DNA of 34,170 nt. Source: Nocardioides luteus. Lineage in GTDB: Bacteria; Actinomycetota; Actinomycetes; Propionibacteriales; Nocardioidaceae. This document shows positions 6,715-15,201 of the stretch, one piece after another. A program made the position numbers and the translations under genes. Position 1 is the first letter of the stretch; every line of letters begins with the position of its first letter. The stretch covers positions 1-34,170 of the forward strand of contig NZ_BMRK01000011.1 in the NCBI RefSeq assembly GCF_014648595.1, written 5' to 3'. Under the pieces are notes generated by a model that saw only the letters and a list, made by a program, of their open reading frames with translations, did no database searches and had not been told where the DNA came from.

Positions 6715-8436
6715 GTGCATCCTGGGGCACGTCGTCGAGCGGGACTCGTTTCCGTCGCCAGCCTGGCGCTCGTCGCAACCGCCTGCTCGGGCGATCTGCC
6801 GCCATCCGTCGAGGAGGGCACCGAGGTCACGGTCTCGTGGTCCGGGACGCTGACGAGCACCAACCCGGCGAGCGCCGCGAGCGTCACCGACGGGAACCTC
6901 GACATCGCCTCGCTGACGCGCGGAGCGTTCGGCACCCTGATCGACGACACCGTCGAGCTGGACGAGAGCTTCGGCAAGGTCACCATCGAGGACGGCAAGC
7001 AGCCGCGGGTGCGCTACGACCTGGCTGAGCCGAGCTGGTCCGACGGCGTGCCGATCGACACCGCCGACCTGATGCTCGCCTGGGCAGCCTCCTCGAACTA
7101 CTTCCGTACGCCGAAGAAGGGGAGCCCCGGCGGCGAGGTCGACTTCGGTGCGGTGACGACCGGCCTGTCCAAGAGCGCCTACATCCCCGAGGTCGACGAG
7201 GGCGCCCGAGCCATCGAGGTCCCGCTCGTGGTGCCGGTGGTCGACTGGCGTACGGCTCTCGACGTCGCCGTGCCCGCCCACGTCGTCGGGCAGAAGGCGC
7301 TGAAGATCGAGGACCCGATCGAGGCCAAGGAGGTCGTCGAGACCGCGATCGAGGAGTCCGACACCGCCAAGCTCCGCAAGATCGCGAAGGCGTGGAGCGA
7401 GGCGTTCGCGGTCGCCGAGGACGGCAAGGCGCCGGAGGAGGCGCTGCTCTCCAGCGGCCCCTACCGGGTCGCGAAGATCGAGGCCGGGGAGACCGGCCAG
7501 GAGATCGACCTCGAGGTCAACCCCGAATACACGGGCGAGGCCAGGCCCACCTACGAGCAGGTACGCCTCACGCCGGCGAGCGCGGACGCGCTGGCCGGCC
7601 TGGGGGAGAAGGTCGACGTCGTCCAGGTCACGCCGACCAAGGACAACCGGAAGCCCGTGCGCGACCTCGAGCGCCGCGACTACGGCGTCGCGACCGCCCA
7701 CGACGGCACCATGTGGGCGTTGGTGCTGCGCACCGACCGCGGTCTCTTCAGGAAGAAGAACACCCGCACGTCGTTCCTGCGCGCAGTGCCCCGCGGCGAC
7801 ATCGCCGAGGGCGGTGCAGGCGAGTGGGCCGAGGCGTACGAGGCCACCGACGTGATGCTCTTCCCGCCGGGCGGCGAGGGCTATCAGATCGCCACCGAGG
7901 ACTCCGGGTTCTCCGCGAAGTTCCGGGCCTCCGAGGACGCCAAGGCGCCGCGTGGCGCCAAGGTGTGCGTGGCCTTCGACAAGTCCAGCGCGTTCGCCTC
8001 GGGTGCCTACGAGACCATCGCGAACGTCGTCGACGACGAGGGCTGGTCCGCGACCAGCTGCGGTGCCTCCTCGGCCGACCGGGTGACCTCGGGCAAGAGG
8101 TGGGACGCTGCGCTCGTGCGCATCCCGATCCCGCAGACGCCGGAGGAGATCTCCGCGCAGTGGGGCAGCAAGGGGAGCCAGAACGCGACCGGTGGTGGCG
8201 ACCGCGACCGGGATCGTCTCATCGGCGAGCTGGCTCGCACCGCCGACCCCTACGCGGCCCGCGACGTACGCGTCGAGATCGAGAAGACGCTGGTCAAGGA
8301 CTCGATCGTGGTTCCGATCGTGATGAACCCGACGGTGACCGTGAGCGACAAGAAGGTCGACAGCGTCCGACCGCGGTCCGGCCAGGTCGCACCCCTGATC
8401 TCGACCGTGGTCGAGTGGTCGCCGACGAAGAAATGA
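6715..8436 (+). CDS. Family 5 solute-binding lipoprotein (peptide-type ABC substrate-binding)
   Basis: 573 residues from GTG 6715, with GAGGGGA seven bases upstream. An RRR-containing signal peptide ends in a lipobox-like LVATAC with Cys24 as the lipidation site. The mature part has the size and order of SBP_bac_5 proteins (oligopeptide/OppA-like): YDLAEPSWSDG and the PIDTADLMLAW segment correspond to the family's W-S-D-G-x-P-x-T-A-x-D signature, and SSGPYRV is also typical. No permease or matching ATPase gene is next to it, so it may serve a transporter encoded elsewhere or act as a sensor. It leads a run of closely spaced genes (six bases to the next) that encode FHA and kinase proteins. 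Confidence 0.85.
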   Translation: MHPGARRRAGLVSVASLALVATACSGDLPPSVEEGTEVTVSWSGTLTSTNPASAASVTDGNLDIASLTRGAFGTLIDDTVELDESFGKVTIEDGKQPRVRYDLAEPSWSDGVPIDTADLMLAWAASSNYFRTPKKGSPGGEVDFGAVTTGLSKSAYIPEVDEGARAIEVPLVVPVVDWRTALDVAVPAHVVGQKALKIEDPIEAKEVVETAIEESDTAKLRKIAKAWSEAFAVAEDGKAPEEALLSSGPYRVAKIEAGETGQEIDLEVNPEYTGEARPTYEQVRLTPASADALAGLGEKVDVVQVTPTKDNRKPVRDLERRDYGVATAHDGTMWALVLRTDRGLFRKKNTRTSFLRAVPRGDIAEGGAGEWAEAYEATDVMLFPPGGEGYQIATEDSGFSAKFRASEDAKAPRGAKVCVAFDKSSAFASGAYETIANVVDDEGWSATSCGASSADRVTSGKRWDAALVRIPIPQTPEEISAQWGSKGSQNATGGGDRDRDRLIGELARTADPYAARDVRVEIEKTLVKDSIVVPIVMNPTVTVSDKKVDSVRPRSGQVAPLISTVVEWSPTKK

Positions 8437-8442
8437 TCTGAG

Positions 8443-10029
8443 ATGACGAGCCGGGGGGCCACGAACGATCTGGTGTTGAAGGCGCAGGGCCGTGAGTGGC
8501 GCCTCCAACCGGGACACACCTACACGCTCGGGCGCGCGCAGGGCGCCGACCTGCTGGTGAGCAGCGAGCTCGTCTCCTCCCGCCACGCGTCCATCACCGT
8601 CGTCGAGGACGCGTGGGTGCTCACCGACCTGAACAGCACCAACGGGACGTACGTTGCCGGGCAGCGCACCCCGGCGGTCACCCTCGTGCCGGGGACGTCG
8701 CTGAGCGTCGGCGGCGCCGACGACGGTGTCCGCATCGACGTGGTGGCGGCGGCCGCGAGACCGTGGGAGCCGCCGCCGGCATGGGTGCCGCCGCCGGGCG
8801 AGCTGCCTGTTGCGCGGCGAGTGCCGCGCGCCAGGAAGCGGAACCTCGCCGGGCCGGCGCTGAGCATCGCGGGTGCGTTCCTCGTCGTCGTGGTGGCGGT
8901 CGTGCTGGTGACGACGATGATCGTCTTCGACGACGGCCCGCCCGCCGCCGAGAAGGCGAGCGCGGTCGAGCGCAAGAAGATCCCGGTCGAGGGCCCGATC
9001 GTGGGCGACGTGAACGGCGACGGCAAGGGTGACCTCGTCGTCGCCGTCGACGAGAAGACCCGCCGTTTCTACCTCTCGGACGGTGGCAAGAAGTTCACGC
9101 CGCAGAGGCCGGGATCGTGGGCGTCCTGGGGCTACCGGTTCGCGACCAGCGGCCGGATCATGTGCGACTTCGACGGCGACGAGAAGGCAGACATCGGTGC
9201 TCCGAACGAGTATTCGTTCGACGGCCCGCAGACCTACGGCCTCCACCTCCAGACCGGCAAGAGCCAGCAGATCCCGGTCGGGTTCGACCGGATCGACGGT
9301 GCCTACTGCGGTGACTTCGACGGCGACGGTCACAACGACGTCGCCTTCGCCGTGCGCTCCGATGACCGGACGTCCGTGCAGATCAGCCTCGCGCTCCAGA
9401 AGGAGCGCGGTCAGTGGGAGACCCCGGTCCCCGCCTATCAGACCGCGATCCCGACCACGACTGACGCGACCGATCCGTGGGCGTTCCACGTCGGTGATCT
9501 CGACGGCGACGGGAAGACCGACCTGCTCTACGGTCTGAGCGCTCCGAGCAAGGTCGGGAACTACTCGGGCCAGGCACTGCTGTCCGACGGCAAGGCGTTC
9601 AACGAAGGGCCGGTCTTCGGGGTCAACGAGGCCGACGTCAATTACCAGGACCGTGCGACCGCCAACGGCGACCTCGACAGGCTGGGCGGGATCGCCGCCG
9701 ACGTCGATGGCGACGGAGTCGACGAATGGGTCCACCTGGGGGTCTACGGCTGGTTCGACGTCTACCGTCTGTCTGGCAAGAAGTGGAAGCGGACCCAGCG
9801 GAACGCGGGCGCGATCAGCACGTTCGCGTGGAGCTCGGTGGTCCCCGCCGACGTCAACGGCGACCACTTCACGGACGTGGTCGCGGTCTCGATCAACGGC
9901 TATCCTGCGGTCTTCGCGGGCAGCCCGAAGGGCCTCCAGCCGGGCAAGATCGTCACTCCGCTGTTCAAGGACGACCACACCTACTACTCGTGTCTGGTCT
10001 CTCTCGAGCCGAGCGGCCTTTACTGTTGA
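8443..10029 (+). CDS. FHA / single-helix membrane / FG-GAP propeller protein
   Basis: 528 residues. The cytosolic N-terminus is an FHA domain (residues ~10-95) with LGR at 29-31, SSRHAS at 45-50 and STNGTY at 65-70, the phosphothreonine-binding signature. A Pro-rich linker and RARKR precede one membrane helix (about 139-160). Outside are six FG-GAP/VCBS calcium-loop motifs, such as DVNGDGKGD, DFDGDEKAD, DFDGDGHND, DLDGDGKTD, DVDGDGVDE and DVNGDHFTD. They imply a β-propeller ectodomain of integrin-α type. The ribosome site is weak, so coupling to the gene six bases upstream is likely. The protein could join an outer ligand to kinase signalling inside. The ligand is unknown. Confidence 0.85.
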   Translation: MTSRGATNDLVLKAQGREWRLQPGHTYTLGRAQGADLLVSSELVSSRHASITVVEDAWVLTDLNSTNGTYVAGQRTPAVTLVPGTSLSVGGADDGVRIDVVAAAARPWEPPPAWVPPPGELPVARRVPRARKRNLAGPALSIAGAFLVVVVAVVLVTTMIVFDDGPPAAEKASAVERKKIPVEGPIVGDVNGDGKGDLVVAVDEKTRRFYLSDGGKKFTPQRPGSWASWGYRFATSGRIMCDFDGDEKADIGAPNEYSFDGPQTYGLHLQTGKSQQIPVGFDRIDGAYCGDFDGDGHNDVAFAVRSDDRTSVQISLALQKERGQWETPVPAYQTAIPTTTDATDPWAFHVGDLDGDGKTDLLYGLSAPSKVGNYSGQALLSDGKAFNEGPVFGVNEADVNYQDRATANGDLDRLGGIAADVDGDGVDEWVHLGVYGWFDVYRLSGKKWKRTQRNAGAISTFAWSSVVPADVNGDHFTDVVAVSINGYPAVFAGSPKGLQPGKIVTPLFKDDHTYYSCLVSLEPSGLYC

Positions 10030-10055
10030 GCTCCATCTCGGAAGGACGAGTCACG

Positions 10056-10397
10056 ATGAGCAGGTTCACCATGTCCGCACGCCGTGCGGCCAGAGGTTCG
10101 GTCGCGATCGGCGTCGTGTGTGGCGTCGCGGGCGTGCTGACCGCGTGCGGCGCCAAGGTCCCGGAGAAGACCGTCGAGGAGGCGGTCTCCGACGGGATCG
10201 CCGACAAGGTCGGGCTGCGCCCCAAGGAGGTCGACTGCCCTGGCGGGATGCCGCTCGAGGTGGGTGGCGAGGCCGACTGCACCCTGACCGTCGTGGGCGA
10301 CCGGGAGATCGGGCTCACCGTGCGGATCGCCTCGATCGACGGGGCGAAGCCGAAGTTCGAGTACGACGTCGACCTGATGAAGCTCCTGGAGAAGTAG
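10056..10397 (+). CDS. DUF4333-type lipoprotein
   Basis: 113 residues, ATG at 10056 with GGAAGGA at 10040-10046. A basic N-terminus and hydrophobic core end at GVLTAC with lipobox Cys31. The mature domain has DCPGGMPLEVGGEADC, with the two cysteines and VGG/GEADC spacing typical of DUF4333, a small actinobacterial outer-surface domain without known function. It sits between the FHA propeller protein and the FHA-ABC exporter, six bases ahead of the latter, and is likely anchored on the outer face of the membrane as part of the same system. Confidence 0.8.
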   Translation: MSRFTMSARRAARGSVAIGVVCGVAGVLTACGAKVPEKTVEEAVSDGIADKVGLRPKEVDCPGGMPLEVGGEADCTLTVVGDREIGLTVRIASIDGAKPKFEYDVDLMKLLEK

Positions 10398-10403
10398 GAC
10401 CCG

Positions 10404-12929
10404 ATGGCGGCGGAACTCGTGGTGAGGGTCAACGGGCAGGAGCGGCGCCTCGCCGACGGCACCAACCACACGATCGGACGTGACCCGGACGCCGGCCTGT
10501 CCCTGCAGGACAGCCTGGTGTCGTGGCGACACGGCGAGATGGCGTACGCCAGTGACGGCTGGGTGCTGACCGACGTCGGCAGCACCAACGGCACCTTCGT
10601 CGACGGCGCCCGCATCCGGACGGGGGAGAGCGTCGCCATCGTCCCCGGCTCGGTCGTCTGGTTCGGCGGCGCGGAGGACGCCCCCGACCCGGGCGTACGC
10701 GTCGACGTGCTCTCCGCGCCGGCCGGCCCGCCGCCACCGCCGCCGGCGGACGGCCCGCCCGGTCCGCCACCACCGCCGCCCCCGGCGACGGGATCGACGG
10801 ACTCAGCCGGCTCGGCGGGCTCGACGGGCAGCAACGACCTGGCCACGATGATGGCCGGTGACGGCGACGTCCTCGCGGCCTCAGCGGCGGCTCGCCAGGC
10901 ACACCAGGGGAGCGTGCCAATCCCGCCCCGGCCGTTGGTCCCCGGGCAGACCATCCGGATCGGCCGCGCCGCCGACAACGACCTGGTGATCGCCGACGAC
11001 CTCCTCGTCTCGCGCCACCACGTCGAGATCGTCACCAACCCCGACAGCTCGGTCATCGCACGCGACCTCGGCGCCGGCAACGGCACCTTCATCAACGGCG
11101 CCCGGATGCCGAAGGGCTACACCGCGCCGCTGCAGCCGGGGTCGATCGTCGGCGTCGGCCACACCACCTTCCGGCTCCACCAGGGCATGCTCGTCGCCCA
11201 CCAGGACACCGGCGAGGTCGACTTCCTCGCCCGCCATCTCTCGGTGGTGGTCGGCAAGGGCGACAAGCGCAAGCAGATCCTGCGCGACGTCTCCTTCCGC
11301 GCGCCGCAGAAGTCGCTGGTCGGCGTGATCGGGCCGTCCGGCTCCGGGAAGTCGACCCTGCTCAAGGCGCTCACCGGCTACCAGCCGGCGACCGAGGGAG
11401 TGGTGGAGTACGACGACCGCAACCTCTACGCCGAGTTCGACGAGCTGCGCCAGCGCATCGGCCTGGTGCCGCAGGACGACATCCTCCACCGCGACCTCAC
11501 CATCACCGAAGGTCTCCAGTACGCCGCGAAGCTCAGGTTCCCCGCCGAGGTATCGGCCGCTGAGCAGCAGCAGCGCATCAGCGAGGTGCTGCGCGAGCTC
11601 AAGCTCGACGTCCACGCCGACAAGAAGATCACCTCGCTCTCCGGCGGTCAGCGCAAGCGCGTCTCGGTCGCCGTCGAGCTCCTCACCAAGCCGTCGTTGA
11701 TCCTCCTCGACGAGCCGACCTCCGGTCTGGACCCCGGGATGGACCGCGACGTGATGCGCCTGCTCCGCGGCCTCGCCGACGACGGGCGTACCGTCCTGGT
11801 CGTCACCCACTCCGTTGCTCAGCTGCACCTGTGCGACCGGGTGCTGGTGATGGCTCCTGGTGGTGCGATGGGCTATTACGGCCCGCCTGAGGGCGCGCTG
11901 CCGTTCTTCGGTCGCGACGAGTGGGCCGACGTCTTCGCCGACTTCGAGAACCACCGCGACGCCGACTGGGGCGGCAAGTGGCACCAGTCGAGCGAGTATC
12001 AGCGTTACGTGGCCGACGTCGACGCGGTCCCGCCGGCGCACGCCGACGTCGCCACGGCCGCCAAGCGGCAGAAGGGCCAGTCGTGGCTGCAGCAGGTCGC
12101 CACGCTGGTGCGGCGATACCTCTCGGTGATCACCGCCGACCGCGGCCTGGTCCTGCAGATGGTCGGCCTGCCGGTCGTGCTCGGCCTGGTCTCGCTGATC
12201 ATCCAGCCGGGCGAGGATCTGCTCCCGCTGAAACCGGACGAGCTCGGCAACATCGTCCCCAACACGACCGCGACCGTGATCGCGATGATCCTCGCCATCG
12301 GCGCCTGCCTGACCGGCTGTGCCAACTCGATGCGCGAGCTCATCAAGGAGCGGTCGATCTATGAACGAGAACGCGCGGTGGGGCTGTCCCGGTCGGCGTA
12401 CATCGCCTCGAAGGTCCTCGTGCTGGGCGCGATCACGTCGGTCCAGTGCCTGGTGATGACGCTGATCGCCTGCTCCGTCCGCGAGCTGCCCGACAAGGGG
12501 CTGGTGCTCGGCCCGCTGACCATCCTCGAGCTGGCGGTCCCGGTGATCTTCCTCGGCGTCACCTCGATGATCGTCGGTCTGCTGATCTCCGCAGCGGTGA
12601 AGACCTCCGAGCAGACGATGTCGATGCTGGTCGTCTACGCGATCTTCCAGATCGTCTTCGGCGGCACCCTCTTCTCGCTGCTCGGGTCACCGGCCAACTG
12701 GTTCTCGTGGTTCATGCCGGCTCGCTGGGGTCTCGGCGGGATCGGCACCACGCTCACGATGAACCTGATGTTCCGAGACCGAAATGACCCTGACCGCATC
12801 GACCCGATCTGGTATCACATGACCAGCCATTGGTTCCTCGCGCTCGGGATCATGGCTGCCATGTCCATCGTCCTCCTCGTCGCTGTCTCGCTCTCGCTCC
12901 GCAAGCATGAGCCAGAGGTCATGCGGTAG
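10404..12929 (+). CDS. Double-FHA ABC exporter, Rv1747-like
   Basis: 841 residues. FHA1 (about 1-100) has IGR at 24-26 and STNGTF at 60-65. A Pro-rich linker (about 108-130) follows. FHA2 (about 165-250) has IGR at 186-188, SRHH at 203-206 and GNGTF. The ATPase has Walker A GPSGSGKST (310-318), signature LSGGQ (412-416) and Walker B LILLDEP (432-438). The C-terminal third has about six membrane helices of the ABC2/ABCG type. The order FHA-FHA-ATPase-permease matches M. tuberculosis Rv1747, which is phosphorylated by the adjacent kinase PknF and linked to cell-envelope glycolipid export. Here too a Ser/Thr kinase gene follows directly. It probably works as a homodimer. The substrate cannot be read from sequence. 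In FHA1 SRH is changed to SWRH. Confidence 0.92.
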   Translation: MAAELVVRVNGQERRLADGTNHTIGRDPDAGLSLQDSLVSWRHGEMAYASDGWVLTDVGSTNGTFVDGARIRTGESVAIVPGSVVWFGGAEDAPDPGVRVDVLSAPAGPPPPPPADGPPGPPPPPPPATGSTDSAGSAGSTGSNDLATMMAGDGDVLAASAAARQAHQGSVPIPPRPLVPGQTIRIGRAADNDLVIADDLLVSRHHVEIVTNPDSSVIARDLGAGNGTFINGARMPKGYTAPLQPGSIVGVGHTTFRLHQGMLVAHQDTGEVDFLARHLSVVVGKGDKRKQILRDVSFRAPQKSLVGVIGPSGSGKSTLLKALTGYQPATEGVVEYDDRNLYAEFDELRQRIGLVPQDDILHRDLTITEGLQYAAKLRFPAEVSAAEQQQRISEVLRELKLDVHADKKITSLSGGQRKRVSVAVELLTKPSLILLDEPTSGLDPGMDRDVMRLLRGLADDGRTVLVVTHSVAQLHLCDRVLVMAPGGAMGYYGPPEGALPFFGRDEWADVFADFENHRDADWGGKWHQSSEYQRYVADVDAVPPAHADVATAAKRQKGQSWLQQVATLVRRYLSVITADRGLVLQMVGLPVVLGLVSLIIQPGEDLLPLKPDELGNIVPNTTATVIAMILAIGACLTGCANSMRELIKERSIYERERAVGLSRSAYIASKVLVLGAITSVQCLVMTLIACSVRELPDKGLVLGPLTILELAVPVIFLGVTSMIVGLLISAAVKTSEQTMSMLVVYAIFQIVFGGTLFSLLGSPANWFSWFMPARWGLGGIGTTLTMNLMFRDRNDPDRIDPIWYHMTSHWFLALGIMAAMSIVLLVAVSLSLRKHEPEVMR

Positions 12930-12954
12930 CGACTACTGAAATTGGGTTTCCTGT

Positions 12955-15201
12955 ATGACGACGCTTCATCCCGGGGCAGTGTTCGGCCACTACCGTCTGG
13001 ATCGCATCCTCGGCGAGGGCGGAATGGGTGTCGTGTACGACGCTTTCGACACCAAGCTCGAACGCCAGGTCGCGCTGAAGATGGTGCACGCCCATCTCGC
13101 CGACCGCGAGTTCATCGACATGTTCATCCGCGAGGGGCAGACGCTGGCGCAGATCCGCTCGCCCCACATCATCGCGATCTACGACATCGGTGAGCAGCAG
13201 GGCAGCCCGTTCATCGTCACCCAGTTCATCAAGGGCGGCGACATGTCCGGCCTCGTACGCGGCAGCGGACCGCTCGCTCCGCACCTGGCCAGCCTGGTCA
13301 ACGCCCAGGTCGCCGAGGCGCTCCACGACGCCCATCAGGCCGGCATCATCCACCAGGACGTGAAGCCGTCCAACGTGCTGATCCGCAACCCGCAGAGCCC
13401 CATCGACCTCGGCGGCTTCCTCTGCGACTTCGGCATCGCGACCTCCGCGTCCGACTCGGCCACCGGCGGCATCACCGGCACCTGGAACTACCTCGCGCCC
13501 GAGTACGTACGCGACGACCGGGACGCTCAGGGCCGGCCCATCCAGCCGGCGCCCACGCGAGACATCTACGCCGCCGGCTGCATGTTCTGGTTCAGCCTGA
13601 CCGGCAAGGTCCCCTACTCGGGCGAGGCCGTGCAGGTCGCGATGGCCCACCAGAGCGCGCCGATCCCGCAGTTCGTCGGTGACGACGAGTGGACCCGCAC
13701 CGCCAACCGCATCCTCCAGCTCACCATGGCGAAGGACCAGCGCAACCGCTACCAGAGCGCCGCGGCCCTCAAGGACGACCTGCTCGAGCTGCGCGAGATC
13801 ACCTCCCCGCCCCAGCTCGTCCCAGCGCCGTCGATGACCGACCCCAACCCGACGCCGATCCTGGTCTCCGCGATCCGCCCGCCCACCGAGGCCGAGGCGA
13901 TCCTGATCGAGGAGCAGGCGCGTCCGTCCAAGATCACCCCGCTCCGGGTGCTCGGCGCGATGGCCGGCGTGGCCGTCCTCGGTGTCGGTGGCGCCCTCGC
14001 GATCACCCAGCCCTGGGTCGAGGACGGGCCCGAGCCGATCGTCCCGACCGTCAAGGGCGCTGCGTACGCGGACGTGAACGGGGACAAGTTCGGCGACGTG
14101 GTGACCGATGTCGTGAGGCCGGACGGCAAGGGCGTCGATGTCATCACCTGGAAGTCCGACGGCCGGAAGCTGACCCCCTCGAAGCCCGTCAAGGTCGACA
14201 GTCCCCAGCTGACCCCAGACGCGCCCGCTCTGGACGTCTTCCCGTTGGTCGGGGATTTCCGCGGCGACAAGAAGAACTCGATGGTGACCCTGGCGCGGGA
14301 CGAGCGCGGCCTGAAGGTCACCGGCGCCTTCGAGGGCCACGTGGATGCGCCCTCGTTGAAGGCCCAGAACGCCAAGATGAAGGACTCCGACTTCTTCTAC
14401 GGCATGGGAGCCGAGGACTTCGACGGAGACGGACGCGACGACCTGTTCATGTCGGTCGACTACTCGCATCCCGACCCTGAACGAAAGGACCTCGGCTTCA
14501 TGGCCGGGGAGGGCCAGATCTACGTCTTCCACAACACAGGCTCCGGCTTCGACGCTCCCGAGCTGTTCCTGACCTACCCGAACAAGGACAGACAACGGGT
14601 GGCCATCGGCGACTTCAACGGCGATCACATGGGCGACATTCTGCTGATGAACCGCAATGGACTGCGCTCCGACGACTCGCGCGAGCAGGAGATCACCTCC
14701 TCGCTGAGGGTCTACGTCGGCGACGGGAAGACCGCGACGCCGTTGGAGAAGGAGTTCGCGATCACCCGTCAGTTCAACCAGTTCCTCTACGAGAACGGCT
14801 CGGGGCAGGCCAACGCCTTCCTGGCCGGCGACGTCAACGGCGACGGCAAGGACGAGCTCGTGGTGGAGGGCATCGGCGACAACTCCGGTAGCCCGATCGT
14901 CATCGGCACCTGGGCCAAGGATCTGTCGTCCTTCTCCCAGGCCGTACGCGGCCGCCTTCCGTCTCCCAACGACCTCTTCGACAACCCGACATCGTTCGAC
15001 GCGACCCTCGCCGACCTGAACGGGGACGGCTTGGCCGACGTCGTCGGAGTCACTCGTGACACGTCGAGCGAGCCGTACAAGTTCTACGGCGCGTTCGCCG
15101 GCAAGGACGGCAACTTCACGGTGCGCACCCTCGCCACCTGGGAGCCGTCACCCGAAGGCGACGTCGACAACAACAACCTCATGGGAGGGACCCTCGGATG
15201 A
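12955..15201 (+). CDS. Receptor Ser/Thr kinase (non-RD) with FG-GAP ectodomain
   Basis: 748 residues. The kinase domain (about 12-280) has GEGGMG loop 20-25, VALK Lys42, HQD 133-135 with K137 and N140, DFG 158-160 and APE 181-183. All catalytic residues are present, but the Arg of HRD is Gln, so it is a non-RD kinase and may not need activation-loop phosphorylation. A helix crosses the membrane at about 331-352. Outside are six FG-GAP calcium loops, one degraded (DFRGDKKNS). The intracellular kinase domain is PknB/PknF-like, but the ectodomain is not PASTA. It lies 25 bases after the FHA-ABC exporter, and by analogy with PknF-Rv1747 it probably phosphorylates it. Its stop overlaps the next start (ATGA), so the two kinases are translated together. 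Confidence 0.9.
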   Translation: MTTLHPGAVFGHYRLDRILGEGGMGVVYDAFDTKLERQVALKMVHAHLADREFIDMFIREGQTLAQIRSPHIIAIYDIGEQQGSPFIVTQFIKGGDMSGLVRGSGPLAPHLASLVNAQVAEALHDAHQAGIIHQDVKPSNVLIRNPQSPIDLGGFLCDFGIATSASDSATGGITGTWNYLAPEYVRDDRDAQGRPIQPAPTRDIYAAGCMFWFSLTGKVPYSGEAVQVAMAHQSAPIPQFVGDDEWTRTANRILQLTMAKDQRNRYQSAAALKDDLLELREITSPPQLVPAPSMTDPNPTPILVSAIRPPTEAEAILIEEQARPSKITPLRVLGAMAGVAVLGVGGALAITQPWVEDGPEPIVPTVKGAAYADVNGDKFGDVVTDVVRPDGKGVDVITWKSDGRKLTPSKPVKVDSPQLTPDAPALDVFPLVGDFRGDKKNSMVTLARDERGLKVTGAFEGHVDAPSLKAQNAKMKDSDFFYGMGAEDFDGDGRDDLFMSVDYSHPDPERKDLGFMAGEGQIYVFHNTGSGFDAPELFLTYPNKDRQRVAIGDFNGDHMGDILLMNRNGLRSDDSREQEITSSLRVYVGDGKTATPLEKEFAITRQFNQFLYENGSGQANAFLAGDVNGDGKDELVVEGIGDNSGSPIVIGTWAKDLSSFSQAVRGRLPSPNDLFDNPTSFDATLADLNGDGLADVVGVTRDTSSEPYKFYGAFAGKDGNFTVRTLATWEPSPEGDVDNNNLMGGTLG

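Noticed and set aside
6673-9978. 1101-residue open frame on the minus strand
   Set aside because: Antisense to the solute-binding and FHA proteins, which have clear signal peptide, lipobox, FHA and FG-GAP motifs. The minus frame gives low-complexity Arg/Gly/Val/Asp sequence typical of GC-rich shadow frames.
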